Shown one piece after another: positions 33,657-41,590 of a DNA stretch of 64,000 nt (position 1 is its first letter; each line of letters starts with the position of its first letter). The position numbers were made by a program, and so were the translations under genes. Origin of the DNA: Streptomyces sp. NBC_00258 (lineage in GTDB: Bacteria; Actinomycetota; Actinomycetes; Streptomycetales; Streptomycetaceae); the NCBI RefSeq assembly GCF_036182465.1, contig NZ_CP108081.1, positions 3,596,001 through 3,660,000 of the forward strand, given 5' to 3'. The notes below the pieces were generated by a model. It searched no databases and was not told where the DNA came from. It worked only from the letters and a program-made list of their open reading frames with translations.

Positions 33657-35158
33657 GCAACGCGATGGGCACCCCCACAAGCAATCGAATGAGTACAAGC
33701 AACCGAATGAAGTTCCCTCATCTGCGGCAGGACTTCGCCGCCTCGCTCGTCGTCTTCCTCGTCGCCCTGCCGTTGTGCGTGGGCGTGGCGGTGGCGTCGG
33801 GCGTGCCCGCCGAACTCGGCCTGGTCACCGGCATCGTGGGCGGCCTCGTCACCGGTCTGCTGCCCGGCAGCAGCCTGCAGGTCTCGGGTCCCGCCGCGGG
33901 TCTGACCGTGCTGGTCTTCGAGGCGGTGCGCGAGTACGGACTGCCCGTGCTCGGAGTCATCGTGCTGGCCACGGGTCTGATCCAACTGGCCATGGGCGCC
34001 ATGAAGCTGGGGCGCTACTTCCGGGCCATCTCGGTGGCCGTCGTCGAGGGCATGCTGGCCGGGATCGGGCTCGTCCTGATCGCCGGGCAGCTCTACTCGG
34101 TGGCCGGCATGGAGGCGCCCGCCTCGGGTCTGGGCAAGCTGGCCGGACTGCCCGGTCTGGTCGCCGACTCCGCCGTCTCCACCGAGGCACTGGCCTCCTT
34201 CGGGCTCGGGGCCGGCACCATCGCCGTCCTCGTGCTGTGGAAGCACCTGCCGAAGAAGGTCCGTACGGTACCGGGGGCGCTCGGCGCGGTCGCGCTGGCC
34301 ACGCTCGTGACGCTGGCGTTCAGCCTGCCCGTGGCGACCGTCGAGGTGAAGGGCCTGCTCGACTCGATCCAGTTGCCGGGCTTCGAGACCGTCGGCGAAC
34401 TGGCGAGTCTCGGCGTGCTCGGCACGGTGGTGGCCTTCGTGCTGATCGCCTCGGCGGAGTCGCTGTTCAGCGCCGCCGCCGTGGACCGGCTGCACGACGG
34501 GCCGCGTACCGAGTACGACAAGGAACTGATGGCGCAGGGTGCCGGCAACACGGTCTGCGGGCTGCTCGGCGCGCTGCCGATGACCGCGGTGATCGTGCGC
34601 AGCGCGGCGAACGTGCAGGCGGGCGCGCGGACGAAGGCGTCCCGGGTCATGCACGGTGTGTGGCTGCTGCTGTTCGCTGCGCTGCTGCCGGCCGTGCTCG
34701 CCTACATTCCGCTGCCGGCTCTCGCGGGCATCCTGGTGCACGCGGGCTGGAAGCTGATTCCGCTGCGCGGGATCGTGTCGCTGTGGCGCGAGCACCGGGG
34801 CGAGGCGCTGATCCTGATCGTCACGGCCGTGTCCATCGTCGCGATCAGCATGTTCGAGGGTGTCCTGATCGGGCTCGCCCTCGCGGTCGCCAAGACGGCC
34901 TGGGAGGCCTCACACCTCAAGCTGGAGGTCATCGACAAGGGAGCGGGCCCCGTGCAGGCGTACCTGTCGGGCAACGCCACCTTCCTGCGGCTGCCGAAGA
35001 TCCTCGACAACCTGGAGGCGCTGCCCCAGGACCGGCCGGTCGAGCTGGACCTGTCGGGGCTGCACCACCTGGACCACGCGTGCCGGACGGCCCTGGAGAA
35101 CTGGGCCGAGCGACACAGCGCGACGGGCACGGAGCCGGTGAAGGTCACGACGCCGTAG
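33653..35158 (+). CDS. SulP family anion transporter, probable bicarbonate transport
   Basis: A 501-aa membrane protein of the SulP family with about 12 helices and a short STAS domain at the C-terminus (VELDLSGLHHLDHACRTALEN). The conserved N-terminal block QDFAASLVVFLVALPLCVGV and LQVSGPAAGL are clear. GTG 33653 overlaps the carbonic anhydrase stop (GTGA); GAGGAG precedes it. Codons for TSNR occur twice before the domain, from a 16-bp direct repeat. SulP proteins carry sulfate or bicarbonate; the partner gene points to bicarbonate. A strong terminator follows. Confidence 0.92.
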   Translation: MSNAMGTPTSNRMSTSNRMKFPHLRQDFAASLVVFLVALPLCVGVAVASGVPAELGLVTGIVGGLVTGLLPGSSLQVSGPAAGLTVLVFEAVREYGLPVLGVIVLATGLIQLAMGAMKLGRYFRAISVAVVEGMLAGIGLVLIAGQLYSVAGMEAPASGLGKLAGLPGLVADSAVSTEALASFGLGAGTIAVLVLWKHLPKKVRTVPGALGAVALATLVTLAFSLPVATVEVKGLLDSIQLPGFETVGELASLGVLGTVVAFVLIASAESLFSAAAVDRLHDGPRTEYDKELMAQGAGNTVCGLLGALPMTAVIVRSAANVQAGARTKASRVMHGVWLLLFAALLPAVLAYIPLPALAGILVHAGWKLIPLRGIVSLWREHRGEALILIVTAVSIVAISMFEGVLIGLALAVAKTAWEASHLKLEVIDKGAGPVQAYLSGNATFLRLPKILDNLEALPQDRPVELDLSGLHHLDHACRTALENWAERHSATGTEPVKVTTP

Positions 35159-35177
35159 CCCCCTGAGCAGGCAGGAT

Positions 35178-35207
35178 CGGCCCGAGGCTCGACCGAGCCT
35201 CGGGCCG
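35178..35207. terminator. 13-bp perfect hairpin terminator
   Basis: Arms 35178-35190 and 35195-35207 pair around loop GACC, 20 bp after the SulP stop. It ends the carbonic anhydrase-SulP transcript. Confidence 0.8.
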
Positions 35208-35294
35208 TTCCGCTGTCGGAACACGGGCGTATCGTTGAAATAGCCACATAAGCGGCGACTCGATCGGTACGAGGTGCGGAGGGCAGGGGTCGTC

Positions 35295-36164
35295 ATGGTC
35301 GAAGAACTCCTGGTCGCGGCGGCGACGGTCGCGTCCGTCGGGGTCGTCTACGTCGCTTCGGCGGCACGGATCGTCAAGCAGTACGAACGCGGAGTGGTCC
35401 TCCGGCTCGGGCGCCTGCGCGGACAGCCACGCCCGCCGGGGTTCACGCTGGTGGTCCCCGGGGTCGACCACCTGCACAAGGTGAACATGCAGATCGTGAC
35501 GATGCCCGTGCCCGCGCAGGAGGGCATCACCCGGGACAACGTCACGGTGCGCGTCGACGCGGTCGTCTACTTCAAGGTGGTCGACGCCTCGAACGCGATC
35601 ATCAGGGTCGAGGACTACCGGTTCGCGGTCTCACAGATGGCGCAGACGTCACTGCGCTCGATCATCGGCAAGAGCGACCTCGACGACCTCCTGTCGAACC
35701 GCGAGAAGCTCAACCAGGGCCTGGAGCTGATGATCGACAGCCCTGCCGTGGACTGGGGCGTCTCCATCGACCGCGTCGAGATCAAGGACGTGTCGCTGCC
35801 GGAGACGATGAAGCGGTCGATGGCCCGGCAGGCCGAGGCCGACCGTGAGCGCCGGGCGCGGATCATCAACGCCGACGCGGAACTCCAGGCGTCGAAGAAG
35901 CTGGCGGAGGCAGCCGGGGTGATGTCCGAGCAGCCCGCCGCGCTCCAACTCCGGCTGCTGCAGACCGTGGTGGCGGTCGCCGCCGAGAAGAACTCCACGC
36001 TCGTGCTGCCCTTCCCCGTGGAGCTGCTGCGGTTCCTGGAACGGGCACAGCAGCCGATCGAGGCGCACGGGACGGACGTTCCGCAGGTGGCGTCGGCGCC
36101 CGACGGACCGGCTGGGGGCCGAGGCCCAACTCCCCCGCCATCCGGGTCGTCTGACGCTCCGTGA
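35295..36164 (+). CDS. SPFH/band 7 membrane protein
   Basis: A 289-aa stomatin-like protein: an N-terminal membrane helix (about 4-21), a band-7 domain (IVKQYERGVVLRLGRL, LVVPGVDHLHKVNMQ, VSVDGV-like strands to EIKDVSLPETMKRSM), a helical stretch rich in Arg/Glu/Ala, and a Pro/Gly-rich tail. ATG 35295 follows AGGGG at 5 nt. Such proteins form membrane microdomain scaffolds and often pair with NfeD, which is absent here. Role unknown. Confidence 0.9.
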   Translation: MVEELLVAAATVASVGVVYVASAARIVKQYERGVVLRLGRLRGQPRPPGFTLVVPGVDHLHKVNMQIVTMPVPAQEGITRDNVTVRVDAVVYFKVVDASNAIIRVEDYRFAVSQMAQTSLRSIIGKSDLDDLLSNREKLNQGLELMIDSPAVDWGVSIDRVEIKDVSLPETMKRSMARQAEADRERRARIINADAELQASKKLAEAAGVMSEQPAALQLRLLQTVVAVAAEKNSTLVLPFPVELLRFLERAQQPIEAHGTDVPQVASAPDGPAGGRGPTPPPSGSSDAP

Positions 36165-36259
36165 GAACGCCACGCTACGCGCGTGGTTCACGCGCCCGGT
36201 GCCGCGTGATACACACAGGCGGGTCACATTCTCCTGTCCGCCAACAGGAAGGTTGCCCC

Positions 36260-37642
36260 ATGTCCGCAACACGACGCGAGGTGCTCGCCCGCTCCGGTGC
36301 CCTGGGAGTGGGCATCGCGTTCACGGGAGCCATGTCGGAGCTCTTCACCGGCACTGCCACCGCACTGGGCCACACCGGATACGGCCCCCTGATCCCCGAC
36401 CCGGACGGCCTGCTGGATCTGCCGGAAGGTTTCCGCTACCGGGTGCTCTCCCGCGAGGGCGACCAACTCCGCTCCGGCGAGGGCCGGGTGCCGAGCAACC
36501 ACGACGGCATGGCCGCGTTCGCCGGACGGTCCGGCTCCGGCGACAGACACGGCCGCGTCGTCCACCTGGTCCGCAACCACGAGAACCGCAACACCGGCCG
36601 TATCCCGGTCCCGACGATCAAGGGCCTCACCTACGACCCGATGGGCAAGGGCGGCTGTACGTCGCTGACGGTCGACTCGCGCGGGAACGTACTCGACGAG
36701 CGGGTCGCGATCGCCGGTACGGCGGTCAACTGCGCGGGCGGGCCCACCCCTTGGGGCACCTGGCTCACCTGCGAGGAGACCGAGGACAAGGCCGGCACGA
36801 ACGGCTACACCAAGGACCACGGCTTCATCTTCGAGGTCGACCCCGCGCATCCGCACCGCACGGGCGCGGTCCCCCTCACCGCGATGGGCCGCTTCCAGCA
36901 CGAGGCGATCGCCGTGGACCCGAAGCGCGGCATCGTCTACGAGACCGAGGACGCCTTCGAGAGGCCCTTCGGCCTCTTCTACCGCTTCCTGCCCAACAAG
37001 CCCGAGGGCGGCCGCGGTTCGCTCCGCGCGGGCGGCCGGCTCCAGGCCATGCGCGTGCCGGGCGTACCGGACCTCTCCTCGATCCAGGAGACCGGCGCGA
37101 CCTTCGACCGTGTCGAGTGGGTGGACGTCCCGGACCCGCTCGCAGCCCAAACCGCCATCCGCTTCCAGGACTTCGGTCCCAAGGGCATCACCCACGCCCA
37201 GAAGCTGGAGGGCTGCTACTGGGGCGGCAGGTCCGTCTACTTCGTCTCGTCCTTCGCGCACAGCAGCGAGGGTTCGGCCGCCGACCACTTCGGCCAGATC
37301 TGGCGGTACGATCCCGACGCCCGCCGGCTCACCCTGGTGATCGTCTTCGGTCCCGACACCGACGTACAGCTGCCCGGCGAGTCCCCCGACAACATCTGCC
37401 TCGCCCCCAGCGGCGGCCTCATGGTCTGCGAGGACGGCGGGGGCGTACAGCACGTGTACGGCGTGACGCGACGCGGCGAGGTGTACGCGATGGCCCGCAA
37501 CCGGCAGAACATCGGCACACCGGAAGAGCCGGAGTGGGGCGAGTTCGCGGGCGTCACCTTCTCGCCCGACGGCGGGACGATGTACGTGAACTGCTACACG
37601 CCCGGAACGACGTTCGCGGTGACGGGCCCCTGGCGGAGGTAA
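36260..37642 (+). CDS. PhoX-like protein (DUF839), Tat-exported
   Basis: A 460-aa protein of the PhoX/DUF839 family. The N-terminus has a twin-arginine signal (TRREVLARSGALGVG), indicating export of a folded, metal-bearing enzyme. Later blocks RNHENRNTG, GAGTP-like region AGGPTPWGTWLTCEE, HEAIAVDP and SPDNICLAPSGGL match the beta-propeller of calcium/iron-dependent PhoX phosphatases. ATG 36260 follows AGGAAGG. Upstream GGTCAC-type words could be a phosphate operator but are not convincing. Phosphatase activity is inferred from family only. Confidence 0.85.
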   Translation: MSATRREVLARSGALGVGIAFTGAMSELFTGTATALGHTGYGPLIPDPDGLLDLPEGFRYRVLSREGDQLRSGEGRVPSNHDGMAAFAGRSGSGDRHGRVVHLVRNHENRNTGRIPVPTIKGLTYDPMGKGGCTSLTVDSRGNVLDERVAIAGTAVNCAGGPTPWGTWLTCEETEDKAGTNGYTKDHGFIFEVDPAHPHRTGAVPLTAMGRFQHEAIAVDPKRGIVYETEDAFERPFGLFYRFLPNKPEGGRGSLRAGGRLQAMRVPGVPDLSSIQETGATFDRVEWVDVPDPLAAQTAIRFQDFGPKGITHAQKLEGCYWGGRSVYFVSSFAHSSEGSAADHFGQIWRYDPDARRLTLVIVFGPDTDVQLPGESPDNICLAPSGGLMVCEDGGGVQHVYGVTRRGEVYAMARNRQNIGTPEEPEWGEFAGVTFSPDGGTMYVNCYTPGTTFAVTGPWRR

Positions 37643-37679
37643 CTCCGCGCTCGCCGGGCGGGAGCCTCGGCCGACGGGA

Positions 37680-37710
37680 GGGGTGGGACGCGGGCCACGG
37701 GTCCCACCCC
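37680..37710. terminator. 10-bp hairpin after the PhoX-like gene
   Basis: Arms GGGGTGGGAC (37680-37689) and its complement (37701-37710) enclose an 11-nt loop, 37 bp after the PhoX-like gene stop. It likely ends that transcript. Confidence 0.65.
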
Positions 37711-37833
37711 GGCGAGTCCAGCACCGGATTCAGCACCGGCACCGCTCAAAGCGATCGGATTCTCTTGTTGGACGGCTAAAAGGTCACGGTGGAGGCTGGG
37801 GGCGTACCGAATGAACCCCCAGGAGGAACCTCC

Positions 37834-38694
37834 ATGCAGACACGCACCGTCGGTGACGTCCAGGTCGGAGCGATCGGTCTGGGCGGTATGCCGATGTCCA
37901 TCGAGGGGCGCCCCGACGAGCAGCGTTCGGTCGCGACCGTCCACGCCGCGCTGGAGGCCGGCGTGACTCTGATCGACACCGCGGACGCCTATCACCGGGA
38001 CGCCCACGAGGTCGGTCACAACGAGTCCCTGATCGCCCGCGCGGTGGCCGGGTACGGCGGCGACACCTCGGACGTGCTGATCGCGACGAAGGGCGGTCAT
38101 CTGCGTCCGGGCGACGGCTCGTGGACGCTGAACGGCTCGCCGGAGTACCTGAAGAAGGCCTGCGACGCGTCGCTGGAGCGGCTCGGCGTCGAGGCCATCG
38201 GGCTCTACCAGTTCCACCGGCCGGACCCGCGAGTCCCCTACGAGGAGTCGGTCGGGGCGATCCGCGATCTGCTCGACGCGGGCAAGATCCGCTTCGCGGG
38301 CATCTCCAACGCCAGTCCCGAGCGGATCCGGCTGGCCAACGAGATCCTCGGCGGCCGACTGGTGAGCGTGCAGAACCAGTTCTCGCCCGCCTTCCGTTCC
38401 AGCGAGCCGGAGTTGGAGCTCTGCGCCGAACTGGGCATCGCGTTCCTGCCGTGGAGCCCGCTGGGCGGCATCTCGAACGCCGGCGCGCTGGGTTCGCGGT
38501 ACGCCGCGTTCGCGGACGTGGCCAGGACACACGGCGTGAGCCCGCAGCAGGTCTGCCTGGCGTGGATGCTCGCGAAGGCACCGGTGGTGATCCCGATCCC
38601 GGGTTCCTCCCGCCCCGAGACCATCCGCGACTCGGTCGCTGCCGCGGAACTGAAGCTCTCCACGGAGGAACAGTCACGCCTCGACGCGGCGTGA
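37834..38694 (+). CDS. aldo/keto reductase
   Basis: A 286-aa NADPH-dependent oxidoreductase with the TIM-barrel catalytic tetrad D48, Y53, K86 and H128 (DTADAY, ATKGGH, QFHRPD) and the C-terminal cofactor region IPIPGSSRPETIRDSV. ATG 37834 has AGGAGGA nearby. It appears to be a single-gene unit, preceded by a terminator and followed by a small zinc-ribbon gene 26 bp downstream. Substrate unknown; most likely a small aldehyde or ketone. Confidence 0.92.
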   Translation: MQTRTVGDVQVGAIGLGGMPMSIEGRPDEQRSVATVHAALEAGVTLIDTADAYHRDAHEVGHNESLIARAVAGYGGDTSDVLIATKGGHLRPGDGSWTLNGSPEYLKKACDASLERLGVEAIGLYQFHRPDPRVPYEESVGAIRDLLDAGKIRFAGISNASPERIRLANEILGGRLVSVQNQFSPAFRSSEPELELCAELGIAFLPWSPLGGISNAGALGSRYAAFADVARTHGVSPQQVCLAWMLAKAPVVIPIPGSSRPETIRDSVAAAELKLSTEEQSRLDAA

Positions 38695-38720
38695 CGGGCC
38701 TCCGCCCTACCCTGGGACCA

Positions 38721-38948
38721 ATGAGCAACGACTACGACTCCGAGCACCCCGCGCCCCTTCAGGGGCGCGGGGAACTGCGCGACCAGCCCCCACCGGCCGG
38801 CACATCACCCACCGGCCTTCACACGGAGCGCTTCGCCGAGTGCGTCCTCTGCCAGAAGCCCACGGAGTACCCGGAGTCCCACAAGGGCATCACCCTGTGC
38901 CCCGTCTGCGAGTGGCAAGAGGCACAGCGCACGGCCTGCTCCGGTTGA
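38721..38948 (+). CDS. small CxxC zinc-ribbon protein with translated repeat
   Basis: A 75-aa protein. The C-terminal half has two CxxC pairs (CVLC and CPVC, with C at the end of TAC) typical of a zinc ribbon. The N-terminal half, residues about 11-25, is encoded by a copy of the dispersed 33-nt Streptomyces repeat (core 38761-38793), read in frame as APLQGRGELRDQPPP. The original N-terminus may be shorter or interrupted. ATG 38721 is the only convincing start. It sits 26 bp after the aldo/keto reductase and is convergent with the ABC gene pair. Function unknown. Confidence 0.65.
   Translation: MSNDYDSEHPAPLQGRGELRDQPPPAGTSPTGLHTERFAECVLCQKPTEYPESHKGITLCPVCEWQEAQRTACSG
38751..38793 (+). repeat. 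dispersed 33-nt repeat, copy C, inside coding sequence
   Basis: Core 38761-38793 plus a perfect GCGCCCC-TTCA-GGGGCGC hairpin at 38751-38768. The sequence matches copies at 10958-10990 (minus) and 29732-29764. Here it lies in frame within the zinc-ribbon gene. Confidence 0.85.
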
Positions 38949-39617
38949 TCAACCCCGGCGGGTGGTCAGCGCGCATGCCACCGCGACCGCCGCCGCAGCC
39001 ATCGCGCCGGCGAAGAACAGCGGCAACACCGGCGCCGGTACGACCCCCGCCTGCGACCCCGTCACCAGGTCGGTGACCGCCACGCGGGCCGGCGATCCCG
39101 TCACCACCAGTGCGAGCACCGCCGCAAGGAGCATGGCCGGGACCGCCCGGCCGGTCGACCGCAGCAGTGGCCGGGTCGTGAGCGCTCCGACGGCCGTGCC
39201 GAGCAGTGCGCAGGCGAGCGCGGCGAGCAGCCCGGCGCCGCCCGCCGGTACGACGGGCACGGGCGTCCGGTGGTCGGTGCTCGCCGGATCGCTGACCACG
39301 GTCACGAAGACTGTCGCCACCACCCCGAGCAGCGCCGCCGCCCCGAACGCGACGAGCAGACAGGCGAGATGCGCCCGCGCGGGCCCGGCCGCCGCACCCA
39401 CACAACTGCGGGCGGCGGGCGGCTCGTTGGTGGCGCAGATCCGTACGAGCCAGGCCGCGACGGGGAGCACCGCGGCGGCCGCGTAACCGAGCGAGTCCAG
39501 CACCGGCTGGCCCGTCTGGACGCCGATCCCCAGAACGGCCGCGTACAGGATGACCGGCGGCAGCCAGCGCTGAGAGCGCAGCAGAAGCGCGGCCTGATAG
39601 CGGAGGAGCGCGATCAT
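38949..39617 (-). CDS. ABC transporter membrane subunit
   Basis: A 222-aa hydrophobic protein with about six helices and no recognised family motif; short Ala/Val/Leu-rich segments alternate with small loops. It is partner to the ATPase gene just upstream, whose stop it overlaps (ATGA), so the two likely form an ABC export system. ATG 39617. Substrate unknown. It ends 1 bp from the end of the convergent zinc-ribbon gene. Confidence 0.8.
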   Translation of the reverse strand: MIALLRYQAALLLRSQRWLPPVILYAAVLGIGVQTGQPVLDSLGYAAAAVLPVAAWLVRICATNEPPAARSCVGAAAGPARAHLACLLVAFGAAALLGVVATVFVTVVSDPASTDHRTPVPVVPAGGAGLLAALACALLGTAVGALTTRPLLRSTGRAVPAMLLAAVLALVVTGSPARVAVTDLVTGSQAGVVPAPVLPLFFAGAMAAAAVAVACALTTRRG

Positions 39618-40597
39618 GAGCGGACCTCGGCGTCGGCGTCGACATCGGCATCGGCATCGGCATCGGCATCGGCATCGGCATCGGCATCGGCATCAACAAC
39701 CGTGACGGCAGAGGCTCTTGGCAGTCCGCCGGTCGCGGATGACTCCTCCCCCACGCTCACCACATGCCACGGCGGGCGGGCCGTCAGCAGGGTTCTGAGC
39801 AGGGTGTCCGAATGCGTCGCGGGGACGGTGAGGCGGAGCCTTCCGAGGCCGGGGCCGGGGCCGTGCTCCTCGACGGAGACGGCCAGTCGTGTCGCCTCCG
39901 CGGGCGGCTCGGCGCCCGGTGGCCCCTGTACCTCGACAACCACGTACGCCCCCTCCCTCGGCGCCGAACTCCCCATGACCGTACGGACGTTGCCGTCCAC
40001 GACCGCGTACGTGGCGTCCGGCGCCCCGGCCAGCCGTCGCGGGTCGTGGTCGACGAACACCACCGTGCCGCCCGCGGCCCCGCGCTCCAGCACCGCCCGC
40101 TCCAGTTCCGTACGGGCGGCGGTGTCGAGGCCGGTCCAGGCCTCGTCGAGGACGAGGAGTTCCGGTTCGGCGAGCAGGGCCTGGGCGACCGCGACCTTCT
40201 GGCTGCTGCCCTTGGAGAGTTCCGACATCGGCGTACGGGCGTACTCGTCGGCGCCCAGGCGTTCCAGCCACTCGACTGCGGCTCGGGCGGCCTCGCCCCG
40301 GGACAGCCCGTGGACGCTGCCGAGGTGGATCAGATAGCCGGCCGCGGTGAAGGGGAGGGCGGCCGGGAAGCGCTCGGGGACGTACGCGGTGCGTTGGCGG
40401 CCCGTGATACGGCCCTCGGTGGGGGCGTCGATCCCGGCGAGCAGGCGCAACAGGGTCGACTTGCCGGTGCCGTTGGCGCCCTCGATCCGCGTCAGGGTGC
40501 CCGGGGCCAGCGTGAGGTCGACGCCGCGCAGCACCCATGGGGTGCCGCCGAGACCGTACCGGCGGCCGACGCCCTCCAGCAGCAACTCGCGATTCAT
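39614..40597 (-). CDS. ABC transporter ATP-binding protein with Asp-Ala repeat tail
   Basis: A 327-aa ATPase. Walker A is GANGTGKST, the signature is SKGSSQKVAVAQAL, and Walker B LLVLDEAW. The domain ends about residue 215; beyond it is a second part and then an acidic tail of alternating Asp-Ala made by eight GGCATC hexamers. This tail can change in length by slippage. ATG 40597 has GAGG at 9 nt; ATG 40606 is possible. Works with the membrane subunit encoded downstream. Confidence 0.88.
   Translation of the reverse strand: MNRELLLEGVGRRYGLGGTPWVLRGVDLTLAPGTLTRIEGANGTGKSTLLRLLAGIDAPTEGRITGRQRTAYVPERFPAALPFTAAGYLIHLGSVHGLSRGEAARAAVEWLERLGADEYARTPMSELSKGSSQKVAVAQALLAEPELLVLDEAWTGLDTAARTELERAVLERGAAGGTVVFVDHDPRRLAGAPDATYAVVDGNVRTVMGSSAPREGAYVVVEVQGPPGAEPPAEATRLAVSVEEHGPGPGLGRLRLTVPATHSDTLLRTLLTARPPWHVVSVGEESSATGGLPRASAVTVVDADADADADADADADADVDADAEVRS
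39641..39694 (-). repeat. hexanucleotide microsatellite (GGCATC)8
   Basis: Eight perfect GGCATC copies (39647-39694) are preceded by one GACATC and degenerate units. They encode the alternating Asp-Ala C-terminal tail of the ABC ATPase. Changes in copy number keep the frame and alter the tail length. Confidence 0.92.
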
Positions 40598-40633
40598 GCG
40601 CCCCATCCTCGCGCGGACGTTCGCGCGAGCGCA

Positions 40634-40723
40634 GAGGAACCGTTCAGAGGAACTGGTCAAAGGAACCGGCCAAAGGAACCGGTCGGCGATCCGTTCCGAG
40701 GAACCGTTCCGAGGAACCGATCT
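40634..40723. repeat. seven 13-bp repeats in a divergent promoter
   Basis: Units of RAGGAACCGNTCN begin at 40634, 40647, 40660, 40673, about 40686 (degenerate, 12 bp), 40698 and 40711. The array fills the space between the ABC ATPase (minus) and Pth2-like (plus) starts. A 13-bp period is not a coding repeat, so a protein-binding or promoter role is possible. Confidence 0.8.
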
Positions 40724-40745
40724 TCCGCCTGGCAGACTGGAGGGC

Positions 40746-41546
40746 GTGAGCAGCGACCAGACGACCACCTCCGGTGCCGACGCCGGGAACATCCCGCGGG
40801 ACAGCCCCCAGGACAACCCCCAGGACAGCCCCTTCCGGCACGAGCGGACCGCCCGCGACGAGGCACCGCAGTACGTGCTGCCCCTGGTTGTCCGCATCGA
40901 GCGGAACGAACCGCCGGGGCGTACGGACGCGCTGGAGACCGCGGCCCGTGCCGTCCTGGTGATGCTCAGCGACGAGCGGTCGCTGGGGGACGGGGAGTGG
41001 GCGCAGGCGATGCGGGACTGGCAGGACGCCCGGATCCGCAAGGTCGTCCGGCGGGCGCGCGGCGCCGAGTGGCGGCGGGCCGAGGCGCTGCCCGGCCTCA
41101 CCGTCACCGGGAAGTCGGCCGAGGTCCGGGTCTTCCCTCCGGTCCCGCTCGACGGTTGGCCCAAGGACCTGGCACGCCTCCAGGTCTCCGGCACGGACCT
41201 GGACGACCCGGAGCCGCCGGGGGACGCCGACCCGGCGGCGCCCGTGCTCTGGATGAACCCGGACCTGGACATGTCGGCCGGCAAGTCGATGGCCCAGGCG
41301 GGCCACGGCGCCCAACTGGCCTGGTGGGAGCTGTCGGACGAGGACCGCACGGCCTGGCGCGAGGCGGGCTTCCCCCTCACGGTCCGTACCGCCGCCCCCG
41401 CCCGCTGGACCGAACTCACCACGAGCGGGCTGCCGCTGGTGCGCGACGCCGGCTTCACGGAGATCGCGCCCGGGACAACTGTCGCCGTCGAGGGGTACGA
41501 CCGCGTCGGCACCCTGCCGGACCACGTGCGCCGGTCGGCGGACTAG
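40746..41546 (+). CDS. Pth2-type peptidyl-tRNA hydrolase-like protein
   Basis: A 266-aa protein whose C-terminal part (about 160-260) matches the Pth2 fold: DMSAGKSMAQAGHGAQLAWW is close to the family's KGKxxAQxxHA signature. The N-terminal 100 residues form an extra domain with a Leu/Val-rich core, not in the plain archaeal Pth2. True Pth2 cleaves peptidyl-tRNA; with the altered motif the activity is not certain. GTG 40746 follows GGAGG. It lies beyond a 13-bp repeat array. Confidence 0.85.
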   Translation: MSSDQTTTSGADAGNIPRDSPQDNPQDSPFRHERTARDEAPQYVLPLVVRIERNEPPGRTDALETAARAVLVMLSDERSLGDGEWAQAMRDWQDARIRKVVRRARGAEWRRAEALPGLTVTGKSAEVRVFPPVPLDGWPKDLARLQVSGTDLDDPEPPGDADPAAPVLWMNPDLDMSAGKSMAQAGHGAQLAWWELSDEDRTAWREAGFPLTVRTAAPARWTELTTSGLPLVRDAGFTEIAPGTTVAVEGYDRVGTLPDHVRRSAD

Positions 41547-41590
41547 AAGTCTCACGTCCCTGCGCGCGGCCGGCTCCGGGGCGGTGGGGG

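Noticed and set aside
36180..36250. PHO box before the PhoX-like gene
   Set aside because: GGTCAC-like words are present but not in the 11-bp direct-repeat spacing expected of PhoP.
39641..39694. CRISPR-like look of the GGCATC repeats
   Set aside because: Units are contiguous hexamers without spacers and lie in a coding frame.
40537..40749. Short plus-strand frame across the 13-bp repeat array
   Set aside because: The repeat period of 13 does not conserve a frame; no ribosome site; no homologue-like motif.
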